This document shows, in pieces, positions 34,538 through 43,665 of a stretch of DNA of 64,000 nt (positions are counted from its first letter, which is position 1; each line of letters opens with the position of its first letter). The notes under the pieces are model-generated. The model was not told the DNA's origin, made no database searches, and worked only from the letters and a program-made list of their open reading frames with translations. The DNA is from Chitinivorax sp. PXF-14 (GTDB taxonomy: Bacteria > Pseudomonadota > Gammaproteobacteria > Burkholderiales > SCOH01). Position numbers and translations under genes: made by a program. The DNA lies in NCBI RefSeq assembly GCF_040812015.1, contig NZ_JBFNXJ010000003.1:233432-297431 (forward strand), given 5' to 3'.

Positions 34538-36074
34538 ACCGAATACGCGTCGCCGCGTGGTTTTCGACCGCGCACGGCTGAGCATCGCCGACATCGCAGA
34601 CATCGCGCATGGCCGCGCCACGGCCGAGCTGTCGAGCGACCCGGCATTCCGCGCCTTCATCCAGCGCGGTGCCGACTTCCTCGACCGCCTGCTGGCCGAG
34701 GACGGCGTGATCTACGGCGTGACCACCGGCTACGGCGACTCGTGCACGGTCACCGTGCCGGCCGAGCTCGTCGCCGAGCTGCCGCACCATCTCTACACCT
34801 ACCACGGCTGCGGCCTTGGCGCCTGGCTCACGCCCGCGCAGACGCGCGCGGTGCTGGCGACACGGCTCGCCTCGCTGTCGCGCGGCTACTCGGGCGTCAG
34901 CGTGCGCCTGCTGGAACAGCTCGCGGCGCTGCTCGCGCACGACATCCTGCCGCTGATCCCGGCCGAGGGCTCGGTCGGCGCGAGCGGCGACCTGACGCCG
35001 CTGTCCTATGTCGCCGCCGCGCTGTGCGGCGAGCGCGAGGTAATCTACCGCGGCGAGCGCATGGCCGCCGCGCAGGCCCAGGCCCAGGCCGGGATCGAGC
35101 CGATCCGCCTGCGCCCGAAAGAGGGCCTGGCGATCATGAACGGTACGGCGGCGATGACCGCGCTGGCCTGCCTCGCCTTCGAGCGCGCCGACTACCTGGC
35201 CCGGCTCGCCACGCGCATCACGGCGCTCGCCAGCATCGCGCTGGACGGCAATGCCCATCATTTCGACGAAACGCTGTTCTCGGTCAAGCCGCACGCCGGG
35301 CAGCAGCTCGTGGCCGCGCGCATCCGCGCCGACCTGGCGTCGGATACGCCCGAACGCAACGAACGCCGCCTGCAGGACCGCTACTCGATCCGCTGCGCGC
35401 CACACGTGATCGGCGTGCTGCAGGATGCGCTGCCGTGGCTCGGGCAATGGATCGAGAACGAGCTCAACAGCGCCAACGACAACCCGATCATCGACGGCGA
35501 GAACGAGCACGTGCTGCACGGCGGCCATTTCTACGGCGGCCACATCGCCTTCGCCATGGATTCGCTGAAGCAGGCCGTGGCCAACGTCGCCGACCTGCTC
35601 GACCGGCAGATGGCGCTGCTCGTCGACACCAAGTTCAACCACGGGCTGCCCGCCAACCTGTCCGGCGCGCAGGGCCCGCGCGCGGCCATCAACCACGGCC
35701 TGAAGGCGCTGCAGATCAGCGTCTCGGCGTGGACGGCCGAGGCGCTCAAGCTGACCATGCCGGCCTCGGTATTCTCGCGCTCGACCGAGTGCCACAACCA
35801 GGACAAGGTCAGCATGGGCACCATCGCCGCGCGCGATTGCCTGCGCGTGCTCGAGCTCGCCGAACAGGTCACGGCCGGCCTCTTGATCACCGTGCGCCAG
35901 GGCATCTGGCTGCGCCAGCAGCAGACCGCGCTCGCGCTGACTCCGGCGCTGGCGCAACAGCTCGACGCGCTGGCCGGCAGCGTGCACCCGATCACGGAAG
36001 ACCGCGCGCTCGACGGCGAGCTGCGCCAGCTGCTCGAACAGATCCGCAGCCAACACTGGAGCGTATATGCCTGA
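34524..36074 (+). CDS. Aromatic amino acid ammonia-lyase (HAL/TAL/PAL family)
   Basis: A 516-residue enzyme of the MIO-dependent family. The self-forming cofactor triad is A153-S154-G155 in SVGASGDLTPLSY, and the FGVTTGYGD-type N-terminal loop and the C-terminal QDKVSMGT(I)AAR block are conserved. The selectivity pair reads Y93-H94 in LYTYHGCG; a histidine at this site is seen in histidine ammonia-lyases, while tyrosine and phenylalanine lyases usually differ. Genome context, however, suggests it makes an aryl acrylate (coumarate or cinnamate) as starter for the polyene. The true substrate cannot be decided by eye. It overlaps both neighbours. Confidence 0.92.
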   Translation: MHPTEPNTRRRVVFDRARLSIADIADIAHGRATAELSSDPAFRAFIQRGADFLDRLLAEDGVIYGVTTGYGDSCTVTVPAELVAELPHHLYTYHGCGLGAWLTPAQTRAVLATRLASLSRGYSGVSVRLLEQLAALLAHDILPLIPAEGSVGASGDLTPLSYVAAALCGEREVIYRGERMAAAQAQAQAGIEPIRLRPKEGLAIMNGTAAMTALACLAFERADYLARLATRITALASIALDGNAHHFDETLFSVKPHAGQQLVAARIRADLASDTPERNERRLQDRYSIRCAPHVIGVLQDALPWLGQWIENELNSANDNPIIDGENEHVLHGGHFYGGHIAFAMDSLKQAVANVADLLDRQMALLVDTKFNHGLPANLSGAQGPRAAINHGLKALQISVSAWTAEALKLTMPASVFSRSTECHNQDKVSMGTIAARDCLRVLELAEQVTAGLLITVRQGIWLRQQQTALALTPALAQQLDALAGSVHPITEDRALDGELRQLLEQIRSQHWSVYA

Positions 36075-36507
36075 TGCCATCAACCCGCCGGCCAACCCGC
36101 GCGTGGCCGAAGTCGAGCTGCAGGTGCAGTTCTTCGACCTCGACCCGATGGAGATCGTGTGGCACGGCAACTACGTCAAATACCTCGAAATCGCGCGCTG
36201 CGCGCTGCTCGACCAGATCGACTACAACTACCCGCAGATGCGCGCCTCGGGCTATGCCTGGCCGGTGATCGACCTGCACCTGCGCTATGTGAAGCCGGCC
36301 ACCTTCGGCCAGCTGATCCGCGTGCGTGCCGAGCTGGTGGAGTGGGAAAACCGCATGAAGATCGCCTACCTGATCAGCGACGTGGCGAGCGGCCGCCGGC
36401 TGACCAAGGGCACGACGGTACAGGTGGCGGTCGAGATCACGACGCAGGAGATGTGCTTCGTCTCGCCCGCGATCCTGTTCGAGAAACTCGGGCTGCAGCC
36501 GGTATGA
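36067..36507 (+). CDS. apeK: Acyl-CoA/acyl-ACP thioesterase (hotdog, YbgC-like)
   Basis: A 146-residue hotdog thioesterase of the 4-hydroxybenzoyl-CoA thioesterase group. The FFDLDPMEIVWHGNYVKYLE motif holds the catalytic aspartate. In APE clusters it is thought to release or edit chains from the carrier protein (ApeK by order). It overlaps the lyase by eight bases and the next gene by four. Confidence 0.9.
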   Translation: MPDAINPPANPRVAEVELQVQFFDLDPMEIVWHGNYVKYLEIARCALLDQIDYNYPQMRASGYAWPVIDLHLRYVKPATFGQLIRVRAELVEWENRMKIAYLISDVASGRRLTKGTTVQVAVEITTQEMCFVSPAILFEKLGLQPV

Positions 36508-37121
36508 CGCGCCGCGTACTGTATCCGCTGTGGCTCACGGCATCGCTGCTCGCCATGCCGGCGGCCCGCGCGGCGGGCGACATCGACAAGATCCAGCCGC
36601 TGCTGGCCAGGCCCGACGTGGTGTGCGGCCAGTTCCAGCAGGCCAAAACGCTGCTCGGCCTGAAAAACCCGGTCAAATCGAGCGGGCGTTTCTGCGTGGT
36701 GCCCGGCAAGGGCGTGCTGTGGCGCACCGTGCGACCTTTCCCATCGGAGCTCAGGCTCGCGCGTGACGAGATCGTCGAATCGCAGGGCGGGCAGGTGGTG
36801 AAGCGGCTGTCGGCGCAGCAGGAGCCGGCGATCCGCATGATCAACGGCCTGTTGTTCTCGCTGCTTGCGGGCGACCTGCGCCAGCTCGATGCCCTGTTCG
36901 AGCTCAAGGCCAGCACCAGCGGCCGCGACTGGCAGGCGCAGCTGGCCCCGCGCGACGCCAACCTGAAGCGTGTGATCGCCGCCATCTCGCTGAGCGGCGC
37001 CGACACGGTCAGGCGCGTCGCCATTGTCGAGACGAGCGGCGACCGCACCGACATCGATTTCAGCGCAACCAGCCAGGGGCGCGCCGCGTTCCAGGGCGAC
37101 GAGGCGAAACAGTTTGACTAG
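36504..37121 (+). CDS. LolA-like periplasmic carrier of the aryl polyene cluster
   Basis: A 205-residue protein with a signal peptide (cleavage near ARAAG, residue 20-22) and a LolA/LolB-like fold: GQFQQAKTL, SGRFCVVPGKGVLW, and the LLAGDL and later blocks match the LolA-related proteins of APE clusters (ApeL by order). It presumably carries the lipid-linked pigment across the periplasm. The start at 36504 overlaps the thioesterase stop (ATGA). Confidence 0.88.
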   Translation: MTRRVLYPLWLTASLLAMPAARAAGDIDKIQPLLARPDVVCGQFQQAKTLLGLKNPVKSSGRFCVVPGKGVLWRTVRPFPSELRLARDEIVESQGGQVVKRLSAQQEPAIRMINGLLFSLLAGDLRQLDALFELKASTSGRDWQAQLAPRDANLKRVIAAISLSGADTVRRVAIVETSGDRTDIDFSATSQGRAAFQGDEAKQFD

Positions 37122-39537
37122 CCCGCAAGCGCTGCCCGACACCCTGACCACGCAAGGCCATGCCGTCTGGCGCCGGCTCGCCTGGGCCTGGCTGCTGGTG
37201 GTGCTCGCGGTGTCGCTGCACAACGGCTGGGTGTGGCTGATCGAGAAGCGCGCGCCCGAGACCGACATCCTGGCGCTGCTGCCGGCCGAGGAACGCGACC
37301 CGCTGGTAGGCCAGGCCATCGCCAAGGTAGCCGATGCCGCACAGCAGCACCTCGTGGTGCTCGTCGGCCACCGCGACTGGGGCCGGGCACGCGCGGCGGC
37401 GGCGGCCTACCGTCGCGAGCTCGATGCGGCACCGCAGTGGTTCAAGCCCGCCACGGCGCTGGGCGCCGAACAACAGCAGGCGCTGGCAGGCTGGTGGGCG
37501 CACCGCGGCGCACTGCTGAGCCAGGCCGACCGCCAGGCGCTGCAGACGCAGAGTGCCGCCCAGTGGGCGCAAGGTGCGCTGCGCAATCTGGCGAGCCCGC
37601 TCGGCGCCGCCAAGCTCGGCGCCTGGCAGGACGATCCCTTCGCCCTGTTCGGCCACTGGCTTGCCGAGCGCGCGGCCGAAACCCCGGTGCGCCAGCTCGA
37701 TGGCCAGCTGCGCGTCGACGATGGCGAGCTGCACTATGTGCTGCTGCCCGTCACGCTGACCGACAAGGCCTTCTCCTTCCGCACCCAGCAGGCGGTGCTG
37801 CCGGTGCTCGACGCCGCGCGCCAGGCCGCTCTCAAGGCTGTGCCGGACAGCCGTCTGATTGCCGCCGGCGTGGTGCTCCACGCGGCGCACGCCTCGGCCC
37901 AGGCCAATGACGAAATCTCGACGATAGGCTGGGGCTCGCTGGCCGGCATCGTCCTGCTGATGTGGCTCAGTTTCCGCTCGCTGTGGCCGATTTCGCTCGT
38001 GCTGCTATCGCTCGCGGTCGGTACGCTCGGCGCGCTGTCGGTCAGCCTGCTGCTGTTTCCACACCTGCACCTGATCACGCTGGTGTTCGGCGCCAGCCTG
38101 GTCGGCGTAGCCGAGGACTACGGCATCCACTACCTGGCCACGCGGCTCGGCGACCGCCGCGACAACATCGCGGTGATGCGGGCGCTGCTGCCGGGGCTCG
38201 CGCTGGCGATGCTGACCACCGTCGTCGCCTATTTCGGCCTGGCGCTCACGCCCTTCCCCGGCCTACGGCAGATGGCGGTGTTCTCGGGCGTCGGCCTGGT
38301 GTTCGCCTGGCTCACGGTCGCGCTATGGTTTCCCTGGCTCGATCGCCGCCATGCCCACGAATCGGCCTTTGCCCGCCGGCTCGGCGCCACGCGCCAGTAC
38401 TGGCCGCGCCTGCGGCGGAACCGCGCCACCGTGCTGCTCGGCCTGGGCGCCGCCGTTGCGCTGGCGATCGGCATCTCGCGCCTGTCCAGCAACGACGACA
38501 TCCGCCTGCTGCAGAACTCGCCGCCCGAGCTGCTGACAGCGCAGCTGGAGGTCGGCCGCATCCTGCGCGCGCCGGCGCCGGCGCAGTTCTACCTGCTGCG
38601 CGCGGACAGCGAACAGGCGCTCCTGCAGCGCGAAGAACGGTTGCGCCAGCGGCTCGACACGCTGGTCGGCCAGCACAAGCTCGGCGGCTACCAGGCCGTG
38701 TCGGAATGGGTGCCCTCGCACCAGCGCCAGCAGCAAGACCAGGCGCTGCTCGCAGCCCGGCTGTATGCATCGTCTGGCGCGCTCGACAGCCTGGCCGCTG
38801 CGCTCGACGAAGGGCCGGACTGGGCACGGGCCACGCGCGCGCGCCTCGCAGCCCCGGCCACCCCGCTGGCAGTCGAACAATGGCTGGCCAGCCCGCTGTC
38901 CGAGCCTTACCGGCACCTGTGGCTGGGCCAGATCGGCGGCAAGTGGGCCAGCATCGTCGCGCTCAGCGGCGTCGATCACCGCAATCTGGCGCCGCTCGCG
39001 GCACAGGCGCAGGGGCTCGATGGCGTGAGCTGGGTCGACAAGGTCGGCGAGGTGTCGTCGGTGATGGGCCGCTACCGCGTGATGATGGGCTGGGTCGTGC
39101 TGGCGAGCTATGTGGCGGTGTGGCTGCTGCTGTGGCCGCGCTACCGCCGCCATACCTGGCGCGTGCTGGCGCCGACCGCGTTCGCCAGCCTGCTGACGCT
39201 CGCCGTGTTCGGCTGGCTCGGCCAGCCCCTGCAGCTATTCCACCTGCTGGCATTGCTGTTGATCCTCGGCATGGGCGAGGATTACGGCATCTTCCTGCAG
39301 GAACACCCGGAACGGCACGACCGCCATGCCTGGCTCGCCGTCTGCCTGTCCGCCGCCAGCACGCTGCTGAGCTTCGGCCTGCTGGGCCTGAGCGAGACCC
39401 CGGCGCTCAGGGCCTTCGGCCTGACCATGCTGATCGGCATTGCCACCGTGTGGCTGGTCGCCCCCTGCTTCGGCATCGAGACCGGCGCCGCCGCACCCGA
39501 CTCTGAACGACAACCATCAAGAGACACACCGACATGA
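37114..39537 (+). CDS. MMPL/RND-family exporter of the aryl polyene cluster
   Basis: An 807-residue transporter with two halves. Each has one leading membrane helix, a large periplasmic domain and a five-helix block; the blocks carry GVAEDYGIHYLA and GMGEDYGIFLQE, the family proton-relay motifs. It likely extracts or flips the lipid-linked polyene (ApeM by order). I chose the TTG at 37114, with GAGG about 10 bases upstream and an eight-base overlap with the LolA-like gene; no ATG gives the expected N-terminus. It overlaps the next gene in an ATGA arrangement. Confidence 0.92.
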   Translation: MTSPQALPDTLTTQGHAVWRRLAWAWLLVVLAVSLHNGWVWLIEKRAPETDILALLPAEERDPLVGQAIAKVADAAQQHLVVLVGHRDWGRARAAAAAYRRELDAAPQWFKPATALGAEQQQALAGWWAHRGALLSQADRQALQTQSAAQWAQGALRNLASPLGAAKLGAWQDDPFALFGHWLAERAAETPVRQLDGQLRVDDGELHYVLLPVTLTDKAFSFRTQQAVLPVLDAARQAALKAVPDSRLIAAGVVLHAAHASAQANDEISTIGWGSLAGIVLLMWLSFRSLWPISLVLLSLAVGTLGALSVSLLLFPHLHLITLVFGASLVGVAEDYGIHYLATRLGDRRDNIAVMRALLPGLALAMLTTVVAYFGLALTPFPGLRQMAVFSGVGLVFAWLTVALWFPWLDRRHAHESAFARRLGATRQYWPRLRRNRATVLLGLGAAVALAIGISRLSSNDDIRLLQNSPPELLTAQLEVGRILRAPAPAQFYLLRADSEQALLQREERLRQRLDTLVGQHKLGGYQAVSEWVPSHQRQQQDQALLAARLYASSGALDSLAAALDEGPDWARATRARLAAPATPLAVEQWLASPLSEPYRHLWLGQIGGKWASIVALSGVDHRNLAPLAAQAQGLDGVSWVDKVGEVSSVMGRYRVMMGWVVLASYVAVWLLLWPRYRRHTWRVLAPTAFASLLTLAVFGWLGQPLQLFHLLALLLILGMGEDYGIFLQEHPERHDRHAWLAVCLSAASTLLSFGLLGLSETPALRAFGLTMLIGIATVWLVAPCFGIETGAAAPDSERQPSRDTPT

Positions 39538-40781
39538 CTCAACGCCTCGAACACTGCGACATCCTGATCATCGGCGCCGGCCCGGCCGGCTCGGTGGCGG
39601 CCGGCATCCTGCGCAAGCAGGGGCGCCAGGTGCTGGTACTGGAAAAGGAACAGTTCCCGCGCTTCTCGATCGGTGAGAGCCTGCTGCCGCAAAGCATGGC
39701 TTACCTCGACGAGGCCGGCATGCTGCAGGCGGTGGTCGAGGCCGGCTTCCAGTACAAGAACGGCGCCGCCTTCGTGCGCGGCGAGCGTTACACCGAGTTC
39801 GATTTCCGCGACAAGCACTCGCAGGGCTGGGGCACGACCTACCAGGTGCAACGCGCCCGCTTCGACCAGGTGCTGGCCCGCGAGGCCGAGCGCATGGGCG
39901 CCGAGCTGCGTTTCCGCCACGAGGTGCTGGCGGTCGATGTGTCGGGCGAGCGCCCGCAGGTGACCGCACGCTCGGCAGGGGGCGAGGAATACCGCATCGA
40001 CGCCGGCTTCCTGCTCGATGCCAGCGGCTTCGCGCGCATCCTGCCACGCCTGCTCGACCTCGAAGCACCGTCGACCTTCCCCGCGCGCGGCGCGATCTTC
40101 ACCCATATCGAGGACCGCATCCCGCCGGCCGGCCTCGACGGCGTGCGCTTCGACCGCAACAAGATCCGCATCACCACGCACCCCGATCATGTCGACGTGT
40201 GGTACTGGCTGATCCCGTTCGCCGACGGCCGCTGCTCGATCGGCGTGGTGGCGAAGCAGGAATTCCTCGCGCAATACCAGGGCAGCGACACCGAGCGGCT
40301 GCAGGCGCTGGTGTTCGAAGACCCGGCCTCGCGCGAGCTCTTGAAAAACGCGCAGTGGGACACGCCCGCGCGTCAGATCGTCGGCTACTCGTCCAACGTC
40401 AAATCGCTGGCCGGCAAGGGCTACGCGCTGCTCGGCAATGCCGGCGAGTTTCTCGACCCGGTGTTCTCGAGCGGCGTCACCATCGCCTTCAAGTCGGCCA
40501 GCCTGGCCTGCGCCTGCCTCGCGCGCGAACACGCCGGCGAGACGGTGGACTGGCAGCAGGACTTCGCCCAGCCGTTGAAGAAAGGCGTCGACACCTTCCG
40601 CGCCTTCGTCGAATCGTGGTACGCCGGCGGTTTCCAGCAGATCATCTTCTTCGAGAACGCCCAGCCCGACATCCGCCGCCGCATCTGCGCGATTCTCGCC
40701 GGCTACGCCTGGGACGACAGCAACGCCTATGTGCGCGAGACCAAGCGCCGCCTGGCGACGCTCGAGGAACTGTGCGCCTGA
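39534..40781 (+). CDS. Halogenase-like FAD-dependent oxidoreductase
   Basis: A 415-residue flavoprotein. The FAD-binding GxGxxG lies at residues 14-19 (GAGPAG). Two marks of flavin-dependent halogenases are visible: a WxWxIP motif (WYWLIP) at residues 223-228, and a lysine, K75, in FQYKNGAAFV, which matches the catalytic lysine region of carrier-bound phenol and pyrrole halogenases. Related non-halogenating reductases can share parts of these motifs, so halogenation is an inference. If correct, the aromatic end of the pigment may carry chlorine or bromine, as in xanthomonadins. A partner flavin reductase is not in the window. It overlaps both neighbours, so it belongs to the operon. Confidence 0.85.
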   Translation: MTQRLEHCDILIIGAGPAGSVAAGILRKQGRQVLVLEKEQFPRFSIGESLLPQSMAYLDEAGMLQAVVEAGFQYKNGAAFVRGERYTEFDFRDKHSQGWGTTYQVQRARFDQVLAREAERMGAELRFRHEVLAVDVSGERPQVTARSAGGEEYRIDAGFLLDASGFARILPRLLDLEAPSTFPARGAIFTHIEDRIPPAGLDGVRFDRNKIRITTHPDHVDVWYWLIPFADGRCSIGVVAKQEFLAQYQGSDTERLQALVFEDPASRELLKNAQWDTPARQIVGYSSNVKSLAGKGYALLGNAGEFLDPVFSSGVTIAFKSASLACACLAREHAGETVDWQQDFAQPLKKGVDTFRAFVESWYAGGFQQIIFFENAQPDIRRRICAILAGYAWDDSNAYVRETKRRLATLEELCA

Positions 40782-41320
40782 TGTGGTTCACGCGCGCCCT
40801 CCCCGCCGCCTGTCTGCTGGCCGCCTGCGCGCAGCCGCCCGAGGCGCCGCGCTGGACGCTCGCGCTACCGCCAGCCAGTTTCGGCCAGGCGCTGAGCCTG
40901 CAGCAGCGCGTGACGGTGGAGCGCGAGGGCCGCAGCGACTCACTCGACGCGGTGCTCGACATCGCGCCCGAGCAGCTCACGCTGGTCGGCCTGGCGCTGG
41001 GCCAGCGCGTGCTGACGCTCAGCTACGACGGCAGCAAGCTCAGCGAGACACGCCACCCGCTGCTGCCGGACAATGTGCGCGGCGCCGACATCCTGTCCGA
41101 TGTCGAGCTGGCGCTGTGGCCGGCCGGGGCGATCCGCGCCGCGCTGCCGGCGGGCTGGTCGCTCGACGACAGCGAGGCCGGGCGCGTGCTGCGCCACGGC
41201 AGCCGCACCGTCGCCAGCATCCGCTACACTGCCAGCCCGCGCTGGCAGGGCCGTATCGAACTGAACAACCAGCAATATGGATACCGGCTGACGATCCTGT
41301 CGCAGCCCAACGACCCCTGA
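40781..41320 (+). CDS. DUF3261 lipoprotein of the aryl polyene cluster
   Basis: A 179-residue protein starting MWFTRALPAACLLAACAQPP, a lipoprotein signal with the lipobox LAAC. The rest matches the DUF3261 proteins that sit between the exporter and ketosynthase genes of APE clusters (ApeN by order). It is probably an outer-membrane receiver for the pigment, similar in concept to LolB. The start codon overlaps the previous stop (TGATG). Confidence 0.87.
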   Translation: MWFTRALPAACLLAACAQPPEAPRWTLALPPASFGQALSLQQRVTVEREGRSDSLDAVLDIAPEQLTLVGLALGQRVLTLSYDGSKLSETRHPLLPDNVRGADILSDVELALWPAGAIRAALPAGWSLDDSEAGRVLRHGSRTVASIRYTASPRWQGRIELNNQQYGYRLTILSQPNDP

Positions 41321-41321
41321 T

Positions 41322-42497
41322 ATGTACTACCTGAACCAACTCAGCCTCGTCTGCCCGCTCGGCGCCACGCCCGATGCCGTCGCGGCGCGCCTGTTCGCCG
41401 GCGACAGCGGCCTCGTGTGCCGCGACAGCTATTCGCCGGGACGGCCGCTGCCGATCGGCGCCGTCGACGACGCCCTGCCGGCGCTCGACGGCTGGCCACG
41501 GCCGCTGCAGAGCCGCAACAACCGGCTCACGCTGGCTGCCGCGCTGCCGCTGGCGCCGGCAGTCGAGGCGGTGATCGCGCGCCATGGCAGCGAGCGTGTC
41601 GCGGTGGTGATCGGCACCAGCACCTCGGGCATCGCCGAGGGCGAGGCCGCGATGCAGCATCATGCCCGGCACGGCACGCTGCCCGAGCGCTTCCATTACG
41701 GCCAGCAGGAGCTCATGTCGCCGGCGGCCTTCCTCGCCCGCCATTTCGGCGCGCGCGGCCCGGCGCTGGCCCATTCGGCTGCCTGCGCATCGAGCGCCAA
41801 GGCCATGGCCGCCGCGGCGCGCCTGCTCAAGCTCGGCGTGGCCGACGCGGTGATCACGGGCGGCGTCGATTCGCTGTGCGCCTTCACGATTGCCGGCTTC
41901 TGCGCGCTCGACTCGGTCAGCAGCCAGCGCTGCACCCCCCTGTCGGCCAGGCGCGCGGGCATCAATATCGGCGAGGCGGCCGCGTTGTTCGTGATGAGCC
42001 GCGAGCCCGCCCGCGTGGCGCTGACCGGCTGGGGCGAGTCGTCCGATGGCTACCACATGTCGGCGCCGGACCCGAGCGGTAACGGCGCCCGCATCGCGAT
42101 CGAGCAGGCGCTGGCACGCGCCGGCCTCAGCGCGGCCGACATCGATTACATCAATCTGCACGGCACCGCCACGCGCCACAACGACGCGATGGAAAGCACC
42201 GTGCTGCACGCGCTGTTCGGCGACCGCGTCGCGGTCAGCTCGACCAAGCCGCTCGTCGGCCACACACTGGGCGCGGCGGGCGCCATCGAGGCCGCCTTCT
42301 GCTGGCTGGCGATGCAGACCGACGACGGCCGGCTGCCACCGCATCTGTGGGATGGCGAGGCCGATGCCGAGCTGCCACGGCTCAACATCGCCGGCATCGG
42401 CGCGCGGCTTGGCCGGCCGATCCGCCACGCGCTGTCGAACTCGTTCGCGTTCGGCGGTGCCAACGCGGCGCTCGTGTTCAGCCGGAGCGACGCATGA
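41322..42497 (+). CDS. apeO: Beta-ketoacyl-ACP synthase (KS) of the aryl polyene cluster
   Basis: A 391-residue condensing enzyme with a complete catalytic triad: C155 in SAACASSAK, H280 in NLHGTATRH and H314 in VGHTLGAAG. It should be the active partner of the chain-length-factor-like protein ApeC. It begins one base after the DUF3261 stop and overlaps the dehydratase gene by four bases. Confidence 0.93.
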   Translation: MYYLNQLSLVCPLGATPDAVAARLFAGDSGLVCRDSYSPGRPLPIGAVDDALPALDGWPRPLQSRNNRLTLAAALPLAPAVEAVIARHGSERVAVVIGTSTSGIAEGEAAMQHHARHGTLPERFHYGQQELMSPAAFLARHFGARGPALAHSAACASSAKAMAAAARLLKLGVADAVITGGVDSLCAFTIAGFCALDSVSSQRCTPLSARRAGINIGEAAALFVMSREPARVALTGWGESSDGYHMSAPDPSGNGARIAIEQALARAGLSAADIDYINLHGTATRHNDAMESTVLHALFGDRVAVSSTKPLVGHTLGAAGAIEAAFCWLAMQTDDGRLPPHLWDGEADAELPRLNIAGIGARLGRPIRHALSNSFAFGGANAALVFSRSDA

Positions 42498-42943
42498 GCC
42501 TGCCCGACATCCGCAAACTGGTGCCGCACAGCGGCCGCATGATGCTGCTCGAACGCCTGCTGGCCGTCGAGCCCGATGGCCTCACGGCCGAGGTGGCGAT
42601 CCGCGACGACAGCATGTTCGCCTCGGCCAGCGGTGTCGGCGCCTGGGTCGGCATCGAATACATGGCGCAGGCGGTGGCCGCGCTGGCGGGCTTCGAGGCC
42701 TGGCAGCGCGGCGAGCCGGTCAAGTTAGGCTTTCTGCTCGGCACGCGCCGCTACACCTGCAACCAGCCCGAATTCGCGTTGGGCAGCACCTTGCGCGTCA
42801 AGGTCACGCGCGAGCTGCAGGGTGAGAATGGCCTCGCCTCGTTTGCCTGCCGCATCGACGGCGACGGCATCGAGGCCGAGGCGACGTTGACGGTATTCCA
42901 GCCGGACAACGCCAAAGAATTTTTACGAGGTAACGAAGTATGA
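42494..42943 (+). CDS. apeP: 3-hydroxyacyl-ACP dehydratase of the aryl polyene cluster
   Basis: A 149-residue single hotdog protein: [14 protein letters not shown] at the N-terminus and the [14 protein letters not shown] helix follow the FabA/FabZ-like ApeP pattern. In characterised systems ApeP forms a complex with ApeI to build the conjugated double bonds; here the ApeI-like part is fused to the ligase. The start at 42494 overlaps the KS stop (ATGA). Confidence 0.9.
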   Translation: MSLPDIRKLVPHSGRMMLLERLLAVEPDGLTAEVAIRDDSMFASASGVGAWVGIEYMAQAVAALAGFEAWQRGEPVKLGFLLGTRRYTCNQPEFALGSTLRVKVTRELQGENGLASFACRIDGDGIEAEATLTVFQPDNAKEFLRGNEV

Positions 42944-43665
42944 GCAATACCGTCCTGGTCACCGGCTCGAGCCGGGGCATCGGCAAGGCGATCGCGCTGC
43001 GTCTGGCGCGCGACGGCTACGATGTGGTGATCCATTGCAAGAGCCGGCGCGACGAAGCGCTCGCCGTACAGGCCGAGGTCGAAGCGCTGGGCCGCGCCTG
43101 CCGCGTGCTGCAGTTCGACGTGTGCGACCGCGAGGCCGCGAGCCACGCGTTGCTCACCGACATCGAGCAGCATGGCTGCTACTACGGCGTGGTGTGCAAT
43201 GCCGGCATCGCCCGCGACAACGCCTTCCCGGCCATGTCGGGCGAGGATTGGGATGTGGTGATCGAGACCAATCTCGACGGCTTCTTCAATGTGCTGAACC
43301 CGCTCACCATGCCGCTGGTGCGCCGCCGCAAGCCGGGCCGCATCGTCACGCTGTCGTCGGTATCGGGCGTGCTCGGCAACCGCGGCCAGGTCAACTACAG
43401 CGCGGCCAAGGCCGGCATCATCGGCGCCAGCAAGGCGCTGGCGCTGGAGCTCGCGAAACGCGAGATCACCGTCAACTGCGTGGCGCCGGGCCTGATCGAC
43501 ACCGACATGGTGCACGACGCGCCGCTCGACGAGATCGTCAAGCACATCCCGGCGCGCCGCGTCGGCCGGCCGGACGAGGTGGCGGCCACGGTGAGCTTCC
43601 TGCTGTCGCCGGAGGCGGCCTACATCACGCGCCAGGTGATCTCGGTGGACGGGGGGCTGTCATGA
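42940..43665 (+). CDS. apeQ: 3-oxoacyl-ACP reductase (FabG-like) of the aryl polyene cluster
   Basis: A 241-residue short-chain dehydrogenase. The cofactor motif is [12 protein letters not shown], and the catalytic residues are S140, Y153 and K157 (NYSAAKAG). It reduces the 3-keto group after each condensation. Both ends overlap neighbouring genes by four bases. Confidence 0.94.
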   Translation: MSNTVLVTGSSRGIGKAIALRLARDGYDVVIHCKSRRDEALAVQAEVEALGRACRVLQFDVCDREAASHALLTDIEQHGCYYGVVCNAGIARDNAFPAMSGEDWDVVIETNLDGFFNVLNPLTMPLVRRRKPGRIVTLSSVSGVLGNRGQVNYSAAKAGIIGASKALALELAKREITVNCVAPGLIDTDMVHDAPLDEIVKHIPARRVGRPDEVAATVSFLLSPEAAYITRQVISVDGGLS

